A stretch of 64,000 nucleotides of DNA from Spirometra erinaceieuropaei (GCA_902702965.1 CACRXP010000405.1:418287-482286), one strand, 5' to 3'; positions 31,830 through 44,259 are shown, counted from the stretch's first letter. Translations and numbers: made by a program. Notes: generated from the sequence alone by a model not told the origin.

Positions 31830-33078
31830 TCAGAGACCACAAACGCCATCGCTACGGTACAGTCGATCAGTAGATTCAGCACCCAAAATTTGTGGGAGCT
31901 TTTCTGAATGCAAAAATCGAGTAATAGTTCTCTTAAATAAAGGAAAAGTTTGCAGAGTTTTCACACTCATGGGTAGTTTATTCCAAATAGCAATTGCATT
32001 TACAGAAAAGAACCGACGATATTTAACAGTACGTGCCAGAGGCAGAAATAAGAAGACCTCACGGTGACTGTTACGTCGTGGGTGGATATGATGTCTTAAA
32101 GAGGTGAGCGGGTTAAATGTGTGATTATATAAGAGTTTAAATAGCAAGACTAGTCCCTTTTGTAATCTACGGAACCATAAAGGATCGAGGCCTGTAAGCC
32201 GGTAACGTTCTTGGTAAGACAAATATCGGTGTTCCGGGGTTAAAATTCTCTTAGTAAAAAAGTGTTGAACGGATTCTATCTTCTTCCGCTCAGTAGCACG
32301 CATGAGGCTAAATGAAAACGAACAGTATTCCAGACCAGGTCTAACGTACATGTTGAAAAGGCGCATTCTAATGTCCCTAGTTTTAAAATTTCGGAGGAAA
32401 AACCCGGTCGTTCTACGTGCTTTGGAGACTATCAAGGCACAGTGCTCCGTGAGATTAAGACTCTTGGAGTATGATACGCCCAAATCCCTTATAACCCCTG
32501 GCACATTTATTGCGTTACCTTCAATCCTTAGTTGGGGTTGACGGTCGTCGCCAACCACCATGACTGAGCACTTATGCCAAGAAAGAGAAAGGCGCCATGT
32601 GCGGCACCACTGGGCGAAAGCCTGTAGATCGCTCTTTAGGAGCTCAAGCACGATGTCATGATCTGCCGGCTTATATCGATATGCAACTTTAAGATCATCG
32701 GCATACATGAAAGGCTTACCATTCTGAAATAAATCGGGTACATCATTAACGAAAAGGCAAAATAAAAGCGGGCCGAGTACACTACCCTGAATGACTCCAC
32801 TCCTCACACGTGTGGGGTTGGAGATGGTATTGGAAATCTTAACTCGTTGTGTGCGAGTGCCCAAATAAGAGGATATAAAATTCAAAAGTTTGCCACCTAT
32901 TCCGAAAGAGGACAATTTCAAGAGGAGAAGAGCATGGTCAACACGGTCAAAAGCCTTAGTGAAATCGAAATATACTGTGTAAAGAGCAAAACCATGGTCC
33001 CTAGATTGGAGAACATAGTCAAAGAAAGAGAGTTGACAGGTGTCACAAGATCGAGCTTTGAGGAATCCATGCTGAGCA
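31830..33078 (-). CDS. CR1/jockey-like reverse transcriptase, 5' end lost in gap
   Basis: The minus-strand frame is open from the gap edge at 33078 to the stop near 31830 (about 415 codons). It reads QHGFLKARSCDTCQLSFFDY, YFDFTKAFDRVDH (catalytic D), SGVIQGSVLGPLLFCLFVND, FMYADDLKVAY (catalytic YADD), then the thumb and a conserved C-terminal WNKLPMSVKT region. Coordinates assume no frameshift, and none is seen. The endonuclease and fingers lie in or beyond the gap. Intact motifs suggest a fairly young copy. Confidence 0.88.
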
Positions 33079-33661
33079 NNNNNNNNNNNNNNNNNNNNNN
33101 NNNNNNNNNNNNNNNNNNNNNNNNNNNNNNNNNNNNNNNNNNNNNNNNNNNNNNNNNNNNNNNNNNNNNNNNNNNNNNNNNNNNNNNNNNNNNNNNNNNN
33201 NNNNNNNNNNNNNNNNNNNNNNNNNNNNNNNNNNNNNNNNNNNNNNNNNNNNNNNNNNNNNNNNNNNNNNNNNNNNNNNNNNNNNNNNNNNNNNNNNNNN
33301 NNNNNNNNNNNNNNNNNNNNNNNNNNNNNNNNNNNNNNNNNNNNNNNNNNNNNNNNNNNNNNNNNNNNNNNNNNNNNNNNNNNNNNNNNNNNNNNNNNNN
33401 NNNNNNNNNNNNNNNNNNNNNNNNNNNNNNNNNNNNNNNNNNNNNNNNNNNNNNNNNNNNNNNNNNNNNNNNNNNNNNNNNNNNNNNNNNNNNNNNNNNN
33501 NNNNNNNNNNNNNNNNNNNNNNNNNNNNNNNNNNNNNNNNNNNNNNNNNNNNNNNNNNNNNNNNNNNNNNNNNNNNNNNNNNNNNNNNNNNNNNNNNNNN
33601 NNNNNNNNNNNNNNNNNNNNNNNNNNNNNNNNNNNNNNNNNNNNNNNNNNNNNNNNNNNNN
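33079..33661. other. Assembly gap (583 N)
   Basis: The gap is flanked by retrotransposon sequence on both sides, the likely reason assembly failed here. Confidence 0.98.
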
Positions 33662-33803
33662 AATCTCAAAAACTATGCATTGCACTTTGTGCAGATTTTG
33701 CCTACATCGTCTAAAATTTGCATGTAAATTTATTTTTACTTGCTTTGATGGGACCCCGACGGGTCTTTAATAAAAATAATTGAATTGAATTGAATTGAAT
33801 TAT
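33662..33803 (+). repeat. CR1-like 3' end with TTGAA pentamer tail
   Basis: It is almost identical to 30318-30450 (TGATGGGACCCCGACGGG, TCTTTAATAAAAATAATTGA), ending in repeated TTGAA units. Just after it, 33801-33850 holds an inverted scrap (GGCCTTGGGCTGATCG) that matches sequence near a Penelope-like element at 60690-60735. Confidence 0.85.
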
Positions 33804-33849
33804 TTGGCCTTGGGCTGATCGTTTTTTTTCTCTGCCAGCCCAAGGCCAA

Positions 33850-35400
33850 CTATCAAACACCAAATCCTATGGGACAGACAAAATCCCACCATGTATTCTG
33901 AAGCATATGACATATGCTCCAATACTCCTTTCTAAGTTATTCACCCTACTCCAGTCAAATGCAATTTTTCCGGACATGTGGAAATACTCGACCATTGCGC
34001 CCATATTTAAAAACGGCAACCGATCTCATAGCAAAAACTATCTTGGTGTTCACCGAACACCGACTATAGCTAAAATCCTCGAAAAAATAGTATATAACAA
34101 ATTGCTAGACCATCTCATGAGCGCCAACCTCATTTCCTCCTCTCAACATGCATTTTTGCCCAAAAAGTCATGTCAGGCCTGCCACCTTACTTTTTTGGAA
34201 TTCGTTTCCAGCAATAGAGATGATGGAAACACAGTAGCTTCAATATACTTCGATCTAAGAAAGGCCTTTGACAAAGTCCCCCATAAAAGACTACTGATAA
34301 AGCTAAAAAGTCATGGAATTAGGCCACCCCTTCTTGATTTTCTTAAATCTTATATTCAAAACCGATACCAGGTGGTGCAAATTCGAAACGTCGTTTCAGA
34401 ACCATCCCCTATTACCAGTGGAGTACTTCAAGACACTATCCTAGGCCCCCTTCAATTTCTTATATATATTCACGACTTATCGTCCATATCTGTCTCAGCT
34501 AAGACGTTTTTATATGCGGACGACCTTAAAATTGCATATGCATATAACGAGAATACAGAAGCCAATATTCATAGAACAAGTGAAACTGATCTCAGAAAAC
34601 TCAGCGAATGGAGTAGTCAGTGGCAGATGCCCTTTTCACCCGAAAAATGCCATCTCCTGATATTTGGCCCACAAAAACTTCCCCCCATAATATTCGAGGA
34701 GGATGAAATAACAGAGGCCCAATCTGTAAAAGATTTAGGTCTCAGCTATACAAATACCCTTGATTTATCTCCCCACGTCCAACAAATATCACCGAAAGCC
34801 ACTCGGCTGTGTGGATTCATATGTAAAAATTTCACCTTAAATGCAGTAAGAATACAACTGTTCAAAATGTATGTTTTACCTCTCCTGGATTACTGTACAA
34901 TTTTCTTCGGCATAATGCCCTCAGACGGCCGAAAGAAACTAGAAGGCATTCAGAGACGGTTTACTAGATCTTTGTCTAGAAGTGATGGCATCCAGGGTTC
35001 ATACTTAGAGCTATATCATAAATACGGTCTTCGACCACTCTGGATCAGAAGACTTCAAAATGGTCTAAACTTCCTATTCAAGGTCACCCACGATCAAGAT
35101 ATTCTCAAAATGAATTTACTTACCAACCAAAACGCCCCTAGGAACACCAGAATTAGCGAGGATATTATAAAGATTCCCAAATTCACAAAGTCCCAACGAT
35201 CAAATTTCTACACCATAAGATATGCGACTATCTGGAATTTTCTTCCAGGTTATATCCGGAAAAGTCGAACCCTAATCGAATTTAAAATAAAAACTAAGAA
35301 ATTCCTTTCAAATAACAATACACATTTATTTTTGAATAAGATAGGACATTTTTCAAGTCAATTCTTTGATATTGAATTTGGTCCAAAAGGGCTCTGATGA
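33850..35400 (+). CDS. CR1/jockey-like reverse transcriptase, 5'-truncated but open
   Basis: The frame is open for about 516 codons, starting mid-element (LSNTKSYGTDKIPPCIL, the start of the RT fingers) and ending TGA at 35398. Motifs: NYLGVHRTPTIAKILEKI, HAFLPKKSCQACHL, YFDLRKAFDKVPHKRLL, SGVLQDTILGPLQFLIYIHD, FLYADDLKIAY, CTIFFGIMP, and the C-terminal ATIWNFLPGYIRKS. The canonical GxPQGxxLGP box reads SGVLQDTILGP, so Gln-Gly is Gln-Asp, which may impair activity. The endonuclease and ORF1 are missing: a dead 5'-truncated insertion that has stayed open. Confidence 0.9.
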
Positions 35401-35926
35401 TGTCAGCCGATTGAAAAATGCCGGAACATAGCACTAAAAATAATCAAATTTATAAAAGATAGCATCATTGATAAACATAGAACAGATAATGATAGTCTTC
35501 TATTTTCCTCCCTTTCTCGTTTTCATCAGCTATGTCACCTGACACTAAATATCCCTTATAAAGCTAGTAAAAATATACCCTTCGATAAAACCCTGCATAT
35601 TAGTCGTGCGTATGTCTATATTAAAGCCATATTAAACATATATAGAACTATATTAGGTTATAGTAACAGTCGACCACTACTCCTATAATTTCACATTAAC
35701 AAGAACAATATGATACATGATTCAATAGTATTTTGACAGTTTTGATTGTGACTTACCATTGAATGCTTCTTACTCCTGATATATATTCATCTTTTCCAGC
35801 TCTTAGTCCAGACAACGATGGTAAGCCTCCTGAAAAATACGTAGGAACTGTGCGACCGCCCCCTTACAGCTGGCCAGATAGACTGACTGTGATGGAAAAC
35901 TCGCCATGACCACTTCCTTATTATAG
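35401..35926. other. AT-rich sequence after the RT frame
   Basis: This may be the retrotransposon 3' UTR at first (to about 35470); the rest is unassigned. Confidence 0.4.
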
Positions 35927-37107
35927 TGTAGCGGCCGAGGACGTCAAGTGTAGCACACACCAGAGTAAGAGAACGCTGAGAGTAGATCCTGGAGGAGATA
36001 GATCTGAACAGAGTCATTAGCATCTTTGAATACTCATTCACACGCAGCAGAAGAGGGCACGTCAGCAACGGAATACAGACAAGTATAACAAGACAGTCAT
36101 GGGAGATACGTATAATAAGAATAGTCACTCGTACAGTTGGAATGAGTTACAGCCATCTGAGAACCTGCCTGGGTGAAGAGGCGATACCGGCATGTCAGCT
36201 AAATAACCGGTGGGGAGCGCAGCGCTGTGGGCAACTGCAGGGGAGGGCCGAGGGAGGTGCCGATGTTGTGAGACGGAGAGCGATTCGAGCGTTACGGTAC
36301 GGTACGGTAAGGGGGAAGGGATCGGCGGATGAGAGAGGAAGGGACACCGGCAATCTTCACTGACACGCGGTTACACCATCTTCACCCTAGGTCCTCGCGC
36401 GGAAAAGTGTCACCTCATTCAAACAACTCTGTACAAGTACAGGAGCGTTACAATAGTCATATTTCTCAATTTGATCTTAACTCATTGTAGAAACCGTAGA
36501 ACCAATCCCGGGCGAGGTCTCAGAAGAGGACGCCTGATTGGACAAGAGACACTCCGGTTTTCCACCGTGGCGTGTGCGGTTAGATCTTCTGGCTGCCTGC
36601 TTGTGTTTCACTTCTTTTCTTCCTCCTGAGCACTCTTGTGTCTCGTTCCCCCTTCGCTCTCCCGCTATTACCGTTCCCTAGTAAGCACTCTCCCTCCTTC
36701 GACGAGATCTTCTGATTTGGAACGGTGTTCTGCCTGCTTGCTTGCTACATGACAACCAGCAACTAGAGCACACCGAAATTTACCAACAGGAAAATAATTT
36801 CAAGGTCAGGCCGATATCAAAGTTCTTCAATTGCCATAAAGGACATATTATTCATGCCCCCGAAAACTACCAAACTGCAAACTTCAATTTTTATATTGTA
36901 CATATCGTTATTTTTTGAAAATTTTGTTATTATTTTCCCTTAGAACTGAGGTTTTTTTTTAACTTAAAACAAACTCTCAATTCGCGCTCTTTTGGCTAAC
37001 CAGACACCCGAAGAAAATAAAGTCAAAGTGCTGTTGAAATTGACGAGTTTGTTTTAGGTTTTTTTCCTGAGTTCAAAGGGGACTGACAGTGCCCAAGGGG
37101 CGCTACA
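35927..37107. mobile_element. Candidate solo LTR
   Basis: The 1181-base stretch begins TGTAGCGGCC and ends GGCGCTACA, giving TG..CA ends with an inverted TGTAGCG/CGCTACA. It holds an AATAAA at 37016. I see no matching second LTR, no gag-pol and no target duplication, so this is tentative. It includes a short (GGTAC)n-like run near 36293-36308. Confidence 0.25.
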
Positions 37108-37182
37108 ATAAACCTATTCTATTCTTTTCTATTCTAATCCGGCTGTCCATGTAAAGTCCTGGTCGAGTTTTTCACTACACGC

Positions 37183-37220
37183 TTTGAAAATGGAGAGCCG
37201 CCCCAGCTCTTCGAAACGTC
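37183..37220 (+). ncRNA. Hammerhead-like motif, stem-II variant, copy 1
   Basis: Core TTGAAAA (degenerate), stem GGAGAGC/GCTCTTC around a CGCCCCA loop, then GAAACGTC. Near-identical to 60782-60819. It lies directly before a CR1-like fragment. Confidence 0.4.
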
Positions 37221-37289
37221 ATCCATGCAAGTTCCTCGATCCGGTGAGTGGTTCATATTCCTCAGATAATAAATCCAGATCTCTTAATA

Positions 37290-38352
37290 TTGCTTACCTC
37301 AACATTAAGTTTTTATGGGTGAGAAGACTCAAAGCTGGCCTTTCCTTCCTATTTCGCATCAACTCTAGCTCCAATCTTTCGCTCATTGACACTCTCACTG
37401 AGAGAGATCGGTCTTCTTCCACGTGCAACTCCTCCATGGTGATTCTGCCGCCTCTTTGTACTACATCAAAGCGCTCCCTCTTCTTTGCTTACAAATATGC
37501 CTTACTTTGGAATAATCTTCCGCCTGAAATTAGATGATCGCCTAGGTTACTGATATTCAAGTCGAAATTACACAAACACCTTACACCGGAAAGCATAAGG
37601 GCACCGTAAACGGTCTCATTCCCGAACACTCAGATTCATGACTTCGAGAAGGGTCCTCCTGGGATTTAGTGGTAGATCAAGTGGTAACCATCAACTATAT
37701 CATTTGAAGCTCCCGTTTCGAACTGGTTTTTAAATCCACTGCTATCCCTCCTCCCCCATAGCGACGGTTTTTGCGGTTCTTGATGTCATCTCCCGCATTC
37801 CGACCTCATGCGGTCTGTCGACGCTCACTGCGGACCCCTGAATATTCGCCGCCTACTAGTAGTTTGGTCGTACCTCCCTTCCCGTCTTCTGGGCTGGGCG
37901 CGAAGTGTACTGTGGCCGATCGCATCTGGGTTCCTCTCATCTGGCTTCTTTGACGCGAATAGTCTCATCCGGTGTATCAATCCTGCTCTGACGATGTCAA
38001 TTCTGAATCGCATATAAAATACCACATGCATACGTACCCCTCAAGACTGACATTTATTCCTGCCCTTACAATGTCCGATTATCATCCGTTATATACCGCC
38101 ACATGGAGGCAAGTCCTGCCCACAAGTTTCTGTTATTACTTTTTTAGCGAGGGATTTTTTTCTTTGTAAAATTAATCGAAACATTTTTAAATGGTTTTTT
38201 TTCACCTCTCTCTAATTATTTCTCTTAACGGACTACTAATTCAGAAACTATGATTTGCATCTTGTACAGACTCTGCCTACCTCGTCTAAAATTCGCAAGC
38301 AAATTTATTTTTACCTGCTTTGATGGGACCCCGACGGGTCTTTAATAAAAAA
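37290..38352 (+). pseudogene. CR1/jockey-like C-terminal fragment and 3' end
   Basis: The frame from about 37305 reads LWVRRLKAGLSFLFRINS, then RSLFFAYKYALLWNNLPPEI, the typical end of the ORF2 protein. It continues through a 3' UTR to TGATGGGACCCCGACGGG and TCTTTAATAAAAAATAAC at 38352. Strongly 5'-truncated and interrupted. Confidence 0.8.
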
Positions 38353-38499
38353 TAACTATCTGATAGTATAGCCAAAGTTGAGCTTTTTTAATAATTCTTC
38401 AATCCTGTGAACGGAAGAAAACTAGATTTCATTTACCTTGTTACGAAAGCCTAGAAGCATTAGTTATTGAAAGTATTTTGTTTCAAGAGGACGCAATTT

Positions 38500-39360
38500 T
38501 TTAAAAAACCAAAAACTTCAAAGAATGCAAATCTCCTGGTCCGGACGAAATTCCTGCAAATCTGCTTTTCGGACTTTCCGAGAACAGGCTAAGCCATTAT
38601 CCGTTTTGTGTCAGAGCACGTTTGGTTCTTGAATTCCTCCCACTGATTGGAGAACATCATGCATTACGCCAGTTAACAAAAGCTGTAGTCGCGCATTTGC
38701 TACCAACTACGGATTAACCAGTCTGACCTCAGTCTGCTGCAAAATCATGATGACCATCAAAAAAGGCATGTATGAGTTACTCGAAAGCCCACAACCATGC
38801 ATGCCATGGCTATCGTGGTAAACATCGTGTATAGCGAACTTGCTTCATGCAATACAAAGCTGGATAGTAAAGTTTTGTGAAAACCACTCTGCACATACCG
38901 CCTACTCCGATTTTATGAAGGCTTTAAATGTGTTCCTTGCCAGCGCCTCATTTACAATTGGATAGCAAGGGGATCAGAGACAGATATCCTAAGTGGATCG
39001 AGAATTACCCTGTCGGTTGTTCCGTGGTTATCTATGTATAGCATGGACAAGTATAGCGCACAGTTATCGGCAGTGGAGTCCCACAAGGCTTTTGTTAGGA
39101 TTGACCTTTATCTTGTTTTTCAGGGATTGTGCACAATAGTTGGACTGCGAGTACGCCCTGTTTGTAGGTGATATAAAAGTCCGAAAATTTATCCACAGCG
39201 CTGCCAATGGAACGGATTTCCAAGAAAGTATTTGTCGATTGGGAGAGTGATTCCACCGACGGCCCCTGCCGTCTAACTGGAATATGTGTATTACACTGCA
39301 CCTTGGAAATTTTAATGATGTCGCTGGTACACGCACCTACCATCTTTAAGAGTTTTCTTA
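38500..39360 (+). pseudogene. Degenerate non-LTR reverse transcriptase
   Basis: Pieces in order: SPGPDEIPANLLFGLSE (38530-38585), TNYRLTSLTSVCCKIM in broken frames (38700-38750), IANLLHAIQSW (38828), YSDFMKALN (catalytic D region, 38908), SGVPQGF (about 39073), and DIKVRKFIHSAANGTDFQES (39170-39230). All are separated by frameshifts. The catalytic YADD is not intact. Confidence 0.7.
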
Positions 39361-40125
39361 TGTACTCAAAATCCCTGCTAACTCATAATGCCTTCCTAGA
39401 GGCAGGCGAAAACAGGGTAGACGGCGTCATAATCCAATATGAATGGTCGATTTTCCTTTATATCTTACACAACGAATTAATAAGAGTGCATGTTTTTGCA
39501 GTACAGATGACTAGGGAAAGTCTCTTACGTATACCAACATGCATAAACAGTCGCACAAATGAATTATTTCCAGGTATTTATTTTTGGGGGACTGGTGTGG
39601 TCTAGGCCACCTGGTAAAATGTTATTCGCTGGTCCATTCGTATGGCCACATCCATCAACATCCAGTCGACCTGTAAACTGTAATGTTATACAAAGAAGAC
39701 TGAAACTGCGCCACCCTGAGAGTGGATATACGGTTAGCTTAAGCCGTACTTCAACTTTACAGGTATCCTTTTTTGCGCACAGGAATCAATGATTTCGTGT
39801 GATTGTCATTTTTACTCTTCTACGTTTGCGCGTCAGGCACTGAGGTGGAATTTCATGTGGTGTCGAACAGGAAGCCGGAAGAATGTGATATCGGCGAGTT
39901 AGGAGTTTTATGACGATCGTTAGCATAGTTCTTCTCTTTCAAATGAAATGAATAAGTATGCTGCTGGGTAAGTGTGGTTTACTAACAAGCAGGGTGTTAC
40001 GGAGACTGCAAGCGGCGTGGAGCCACGGCCTAAGGCACTGTGCAGAGGACCAAGCCGACAACATGAGACGCGCGTTAAGTTAGATGGCCGACCGGCGTGC
40101 ACTGCAGCGCCGAGCACGTGTGGTG
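39361..40125. other. Unassigned sequence
   Basis: ORFs of up to 132 codons run through here without recognisable domains. Confidence 0.4.
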
Positions 40126-40129
40126 GCTT

Positions 40130-40285
40130 TGCTCACCAATAGCTGGTCGAACATTCGAGGCGTTTCCGCAGGAGGACTATCGCGCATGCGGTGGCCAATC
40201 AGCGACCAGCACGCCCCTGGCGGGAACGTTCTAGAACGCTTTCAACGTCTGACACATTGTTCGGCAAAGTGTTCCAGAACACACA
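40130..40285. promoter_or_regulatory. Promoter-like block with heat-shock-element motifs
   Basis: A perfect three-box heat shock element (GAAnnTTCnnGAA) lies at 40224-40236. Two-box forms are at about 40148 (GAACATTC) and 40273 (TTCCAGAA), and CCAAT boxes at about 40136 and 40194. Such clusters bind HSF in animals. No downstream host gene was found; a retroelement promoter is possible. Confidence 0.4.
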
Positions 40286-40649
40286 GGGACCAACAGGAAT
40301 AGGGCATCTTTCTGTCGAATTGTAACTCCTGTGTCCGCAAGTTGCTAATAAATTGCACGTCCTCCGAACCGGCCCTCTGCCTGTGCTTCCTCCCATCCGG
40401 GTCATAACAAAGGGTAATGGGACTGCAAGATCCGCTAATAGAAGTCCGGACGATAAATGATCCTGGAACAAAACGCAGTCCGAGAAGACGATCCCGGTTT
40501 GTGAACATGTCAGACTTATGTGCTGGTCTCACACAGGTAGCCATGAATTTATGGTTTGTCGACTGACACAATGTTCAAGAGTCTCCATAACTGATCTGTT
40601 CCCGAATATAGCTTCATGTTCAAATATCTTTCACTTGACATTACGTCGA

Positions 40650-41675
40650 CCTTCGATTATTGGTAATCAAAGTGGAACTTCGCAGAATCACAATTTCCTA
40701 CTGGCCAATCAGCAAAAGATAGGAATGCCGACGAATGAACTCCAAAACCTATTATTGAAATGCACGCTTAACATTTACTTCCATTCGGTAACCATCTATA
40801 TAGGAAAATAGACGACATTGTTATGGGTTCGTCACTTGGTCCTCCCTTAGCCGGTATCTTCATAGGTGGGCTATGTAAATTTCAACTAGACGACCATGTC
40901 AATAGGCGAAGACACGACAGCCACCACCCTGACTAAACCTTTGAGCTTGCCATTGCATTAACAAGCATAACATCTCTGTCAGCTACTGTTAATCAGGCAT
41001 ACCTGTCGATAAAGTTTACGTTGTAGGTGGAAATGGTAAATACGCTCCATTTTCTAATTGTCCTTCTAAGTAGAAATGCGTCTATCCGAATACAACATAA
41101 TTCAAATAATATATGAACTCCATCATTTTTCGTGCCCCCTCAACAGAAACGCGATTTAATCTAATGTTCGGCGAAAAGGGCAAGCATATTTTGTTCGGCA
41201 GACTGCACCTACAAGGAATTTAGGAAGAACCAGGACCTGCTTCGCGAGAACAGGTGTCCTTACGGATTTATCGCAAATAATATTAGCGAGAGAACAGCAA
41301 AACCCTTCACATTGACGGCGGAAAAGAAAACTCTGTTCCACTAATGCCCTTTTTGGGGGGAGACAGAGAGCGGACTCCTGATTAGACGCCCTGACCCAGC
41401 TGTTTCACGAATCTCCTCAGCATCAAAAGTTTGGGTATTATTCTCTACTAACCCTATTTTACGCGAAGAAGGCGAGGATAGGCTGCCAACTCGGACAACC
41501 TTCATGTGCATCTCCGCCATTACTTTGTCCTATGAACCAGGTTGTATCGGCTGTACAGGTAGGCGCCTATCTAAAAAAATACCAGAACACCTATCAGCGT
41601 GGATAAAAAGGCGAATTTCGGATGATAAGCATCTGCATTCTTGCATCGTGTGGACTCCAACGAAGCTTTCCGTGT
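40650..41675 (+). pseudogene. Penelope-like element, degenerate RT and GIY-YIG
   Basis: NELQNLLLKCTLNIYFH (40735) leads to IVMGSSLGPPLAGIFIGGLC (about 40818-40875), the characteristic RT block of Penelope-like elements. It continues with a broken palm, FIANNIRERTAKPFTLTAE-like sequence near 41265-41320 and a GIY-YIG remnant around 41495-41610 (TGRRLSKKIPEHLSAW). Frameshifts and stops throughout. A SINE-1 has inserted at its 3' side. Confidence 0.7.
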
Positions 41676-41679
41676 GCAG

Positions 41680-41850
41680 AATGTCATTACCGACAAAGAC
41701 AAGGCAGACTGGGATGGCCATTTCTGGCTTATTATCCGTCGTCAGCCAGTCATACCCAAACCCAAAGCGCTGAACATCTGGGGCTCGACCCCACGACCTG
41801 TTAGTTAGAAGTCCAGCACCTCTAACCACTGAGCCACGGGTCCGTTGGGA
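41680..41850 (-). repeat. SINE-1 copy
   Basis: Minus strand: CCCGTGGCTCAGTGGTTAGA (A box), GACTTCTAACTAACAGGTCG, GGGGTCGAGCC (B box), CTGACGACGGATAATAAGCC tail and TTGTCTTTGTCGGTAATGAC end. Confidence 0.8.
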
Positions 41851-43639
41851 TTTATATGGTCACATAGAGCTACACTAAGCCAATGGGTGAGCGTCTGCTA
41901 GAAACAGCAGAAGCGACTTCTATCAGGTTACGCAAGCGCTCTTGGACGCACAGAAGACCTCGTACAAACACCGTGTTTACCATAGACAAACGTCGATTAA
42001 TCACGTGTACTCCTCTGCACCCTCCCCCACTCCCCTCCTAGCACGACTATTTCTAAGCATCAATACTTCCGGACTCCCTGTCACGCAGACTCCTTTCCCC
42101 CTTATTTCTACAGCACTTTATGAGAAGACGAAAATTAGTCGATCTCCCGTAAAAGGGTCATACTCGAATTTGTAGGTAGATCTCACATGATTCCGTTGTT
42201 CAGCTGGAAACCCTTACTTGATTTCAACAATCCCCACTGTTGTTGGTTGGTTGCTAAATCGACCGATATGGTACCCTGCAGTAACGATTTTCGAGGCCGT
42301 TGACGTTTTCCCTTCGTTTTGATCCCAATCGAAGAATTGATAATCGCGAGTGATTCCTCTGTTTCACCTACTTGTGGTGGTTATTCTGCTAGCATAGAAG
42401 TGTTATTTTCACATCTACCAAGGTTTAGAGTCGAAATTACCCCCTTCCGATACATGAATTTTCCCTTTAGGATGAATGTTTCGATTCCTCATAAGTTTTC
42501 ATCAGTTGGGCGATTCTGTCCAACACACCCATTTCTCCCCATAAACAGACTGGAGCTCGTTTTCACACGAGGAGTGGAGTACGCCGCTGTCTTGGACATT
42601 GAGATCGCCTGGGCATACGCCCCAATACACACTGCTCTTTTGTGTGCGAGGACAGGTTGGTCAGGAGACAATCATATTTTGGGCAGTCCCCGTTGTGGCA
42701 AAGCACAACCAATTTCTGTCCTACAAGTTGGATGGTAAAGAACTAAAAATTCGTTTTCGACAGAATACAGAAGCTCAGCAAACCGAAGAGTGAGGTCAAC
42801 CCTAGGGAATCCCTCGCCAGTGCACTTCAGCGCAATCCTCACTAATAATAAATCTGAACCGATTGGATCTATCAAGATGTGTCTTAGAAGTCTACCAGCT
42901 GATGAGCTAAATCGGTCCTCTCAGGACAGAGACTCACGTGCACTGGTACTGCTTGTACGCGATCCGTTTTTATGATAAACCGGCGCTTATCCTGAGGTTA
43001 GAGGTTATGCAAATGAAAAACATATTTTCAAGCGTGATTGTCCTACAAAGAGTAGAATCACAACACGTCGGAACGCTACAGCCACTACGACTATTTCATT
43101 CGCCCGAAGCAAAAGAAGACGCAATCAAATGCATTTATTTGTTCGGGGCTACTGTTAGTAGGTCATAAGTGTGGGCTGAAACCACAGGTCATGCGCGGGC
43201 CTTGGTTGGTCTAGTTTACTTTGATTCACCATAGCTATGAACAAATGCCTTACGCTGCCCTATCGTCTACTGATACAAATCTTTGGTTACTTTTGAACTA
43301 TAGAACACGACAAATTAGTTTGGAATTCAAGTTATCAACTTCTCAGGTCGTTTAACATTGGATGCAATCCCGATTCTTGCGTCGCGTTTAAAGTTCGCAA
43401 CTTCGCTAGCTAATTCAAGTCACTCTGTTCGTCAGTGATTTTCCCTTCATCTCAACACTCAAGTCTGTTTGTGCACCAGTTAAGATCTGGTGTCTCCGAA
43501 ACAATTGTACACACTGATGCGGATATACATCTTACTGGGTTTAAAGCAAATGAAATTGCGAGTACTACTTGTGCGATTGAAAGTCAATTACGTAAAAACA
43601 GTCAGAACGAATGGAGTCCTCGTTCGACAAGTCGCTCAA
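41851..43639. other. Unassigned sequence
   Basis: It contains an ORF of 139 codons (42319-42738) with no recognisable domain. No repeat partner was recognised. Confidence 0.4.
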
Positions 43640-43762
43640 CGGGAAAACATGCACAAAATATTCATTTTTTTGCTCGTTCGGTCGATAATTACGCCTTCTT
43701 CCAATGTTATACTCGACGGAGGGACATAATTCAGTTTTTGAAGAAGTTTCTAATTTCTTGGG

Positions 43763-44254
43763 GGCGCTCACCGATCGTTCTTACGGAATTCACTCGTTCC
43801 GTTGTGCCTTATGGGCTCTCTCTCGGGCCCAACCAACAGCCGCACAGCGGCGCATGATATAGGCAGAATGGCATTACCGACAAAGACAAAGGAGACTGGA
43901 TTGGCCATTTCTGGCTTATTAGCCGTCGTCAGCCAGTCATACCCACCCCCGAAATGTGGTACAATAGAGGCTCGAACTCGCGACCCGTTAGTTAGAAGTC
44001 CAACGCCTCTAACCACTGGGCCACGAGCCCGTTGCCCTGTCGGTTTTCGATCGGGAATACACAATGGTAGGGGGCGATCACCGATCGTTCATACGAAAGT
44101 CACACGTTCCGTTTGCCTTATGGGCTCACTCTCGAGCCCAACCAGCAGCCGCACGGCGACGCATGATATAGGCAGTATGTTATTACCGACAAAGACAAGT
44201 GAGACTGGAATGACCATTTCTGGTTTATTGGCCGTCGTCAGCCAGTCATACCCA
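43763..44254 (-). repeat. SINE-1 tandem array (about 1.6 units of 309 bases)
   Basis: The same internal word GGCAG-ATG... ATTACCGACAAAGAC starts at 43862 and 44171, a 309-base period. On the minus strand the order is tail, body, tRNA-like head, tail, body, that is head-to-tail units without a separating poly(A). Confidence 0.82.
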
Positions 44255-44259
44255 ACCCC

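Noticed and set aside
32847..33770. Long frames running through the N gap on both strands
   Set aside because: Openness across N bases is meaningless; only the minus RT frame up to 33078 is supported by motifs.
34385..34400. GAAACGTC in the CR1-like frame
   Set aside because: It is a codon coincidence, without stem or core.
42319..42738. 139-codon ORF as a gene
   Set aside because: No domain or splice support, and its composition does not stand out.
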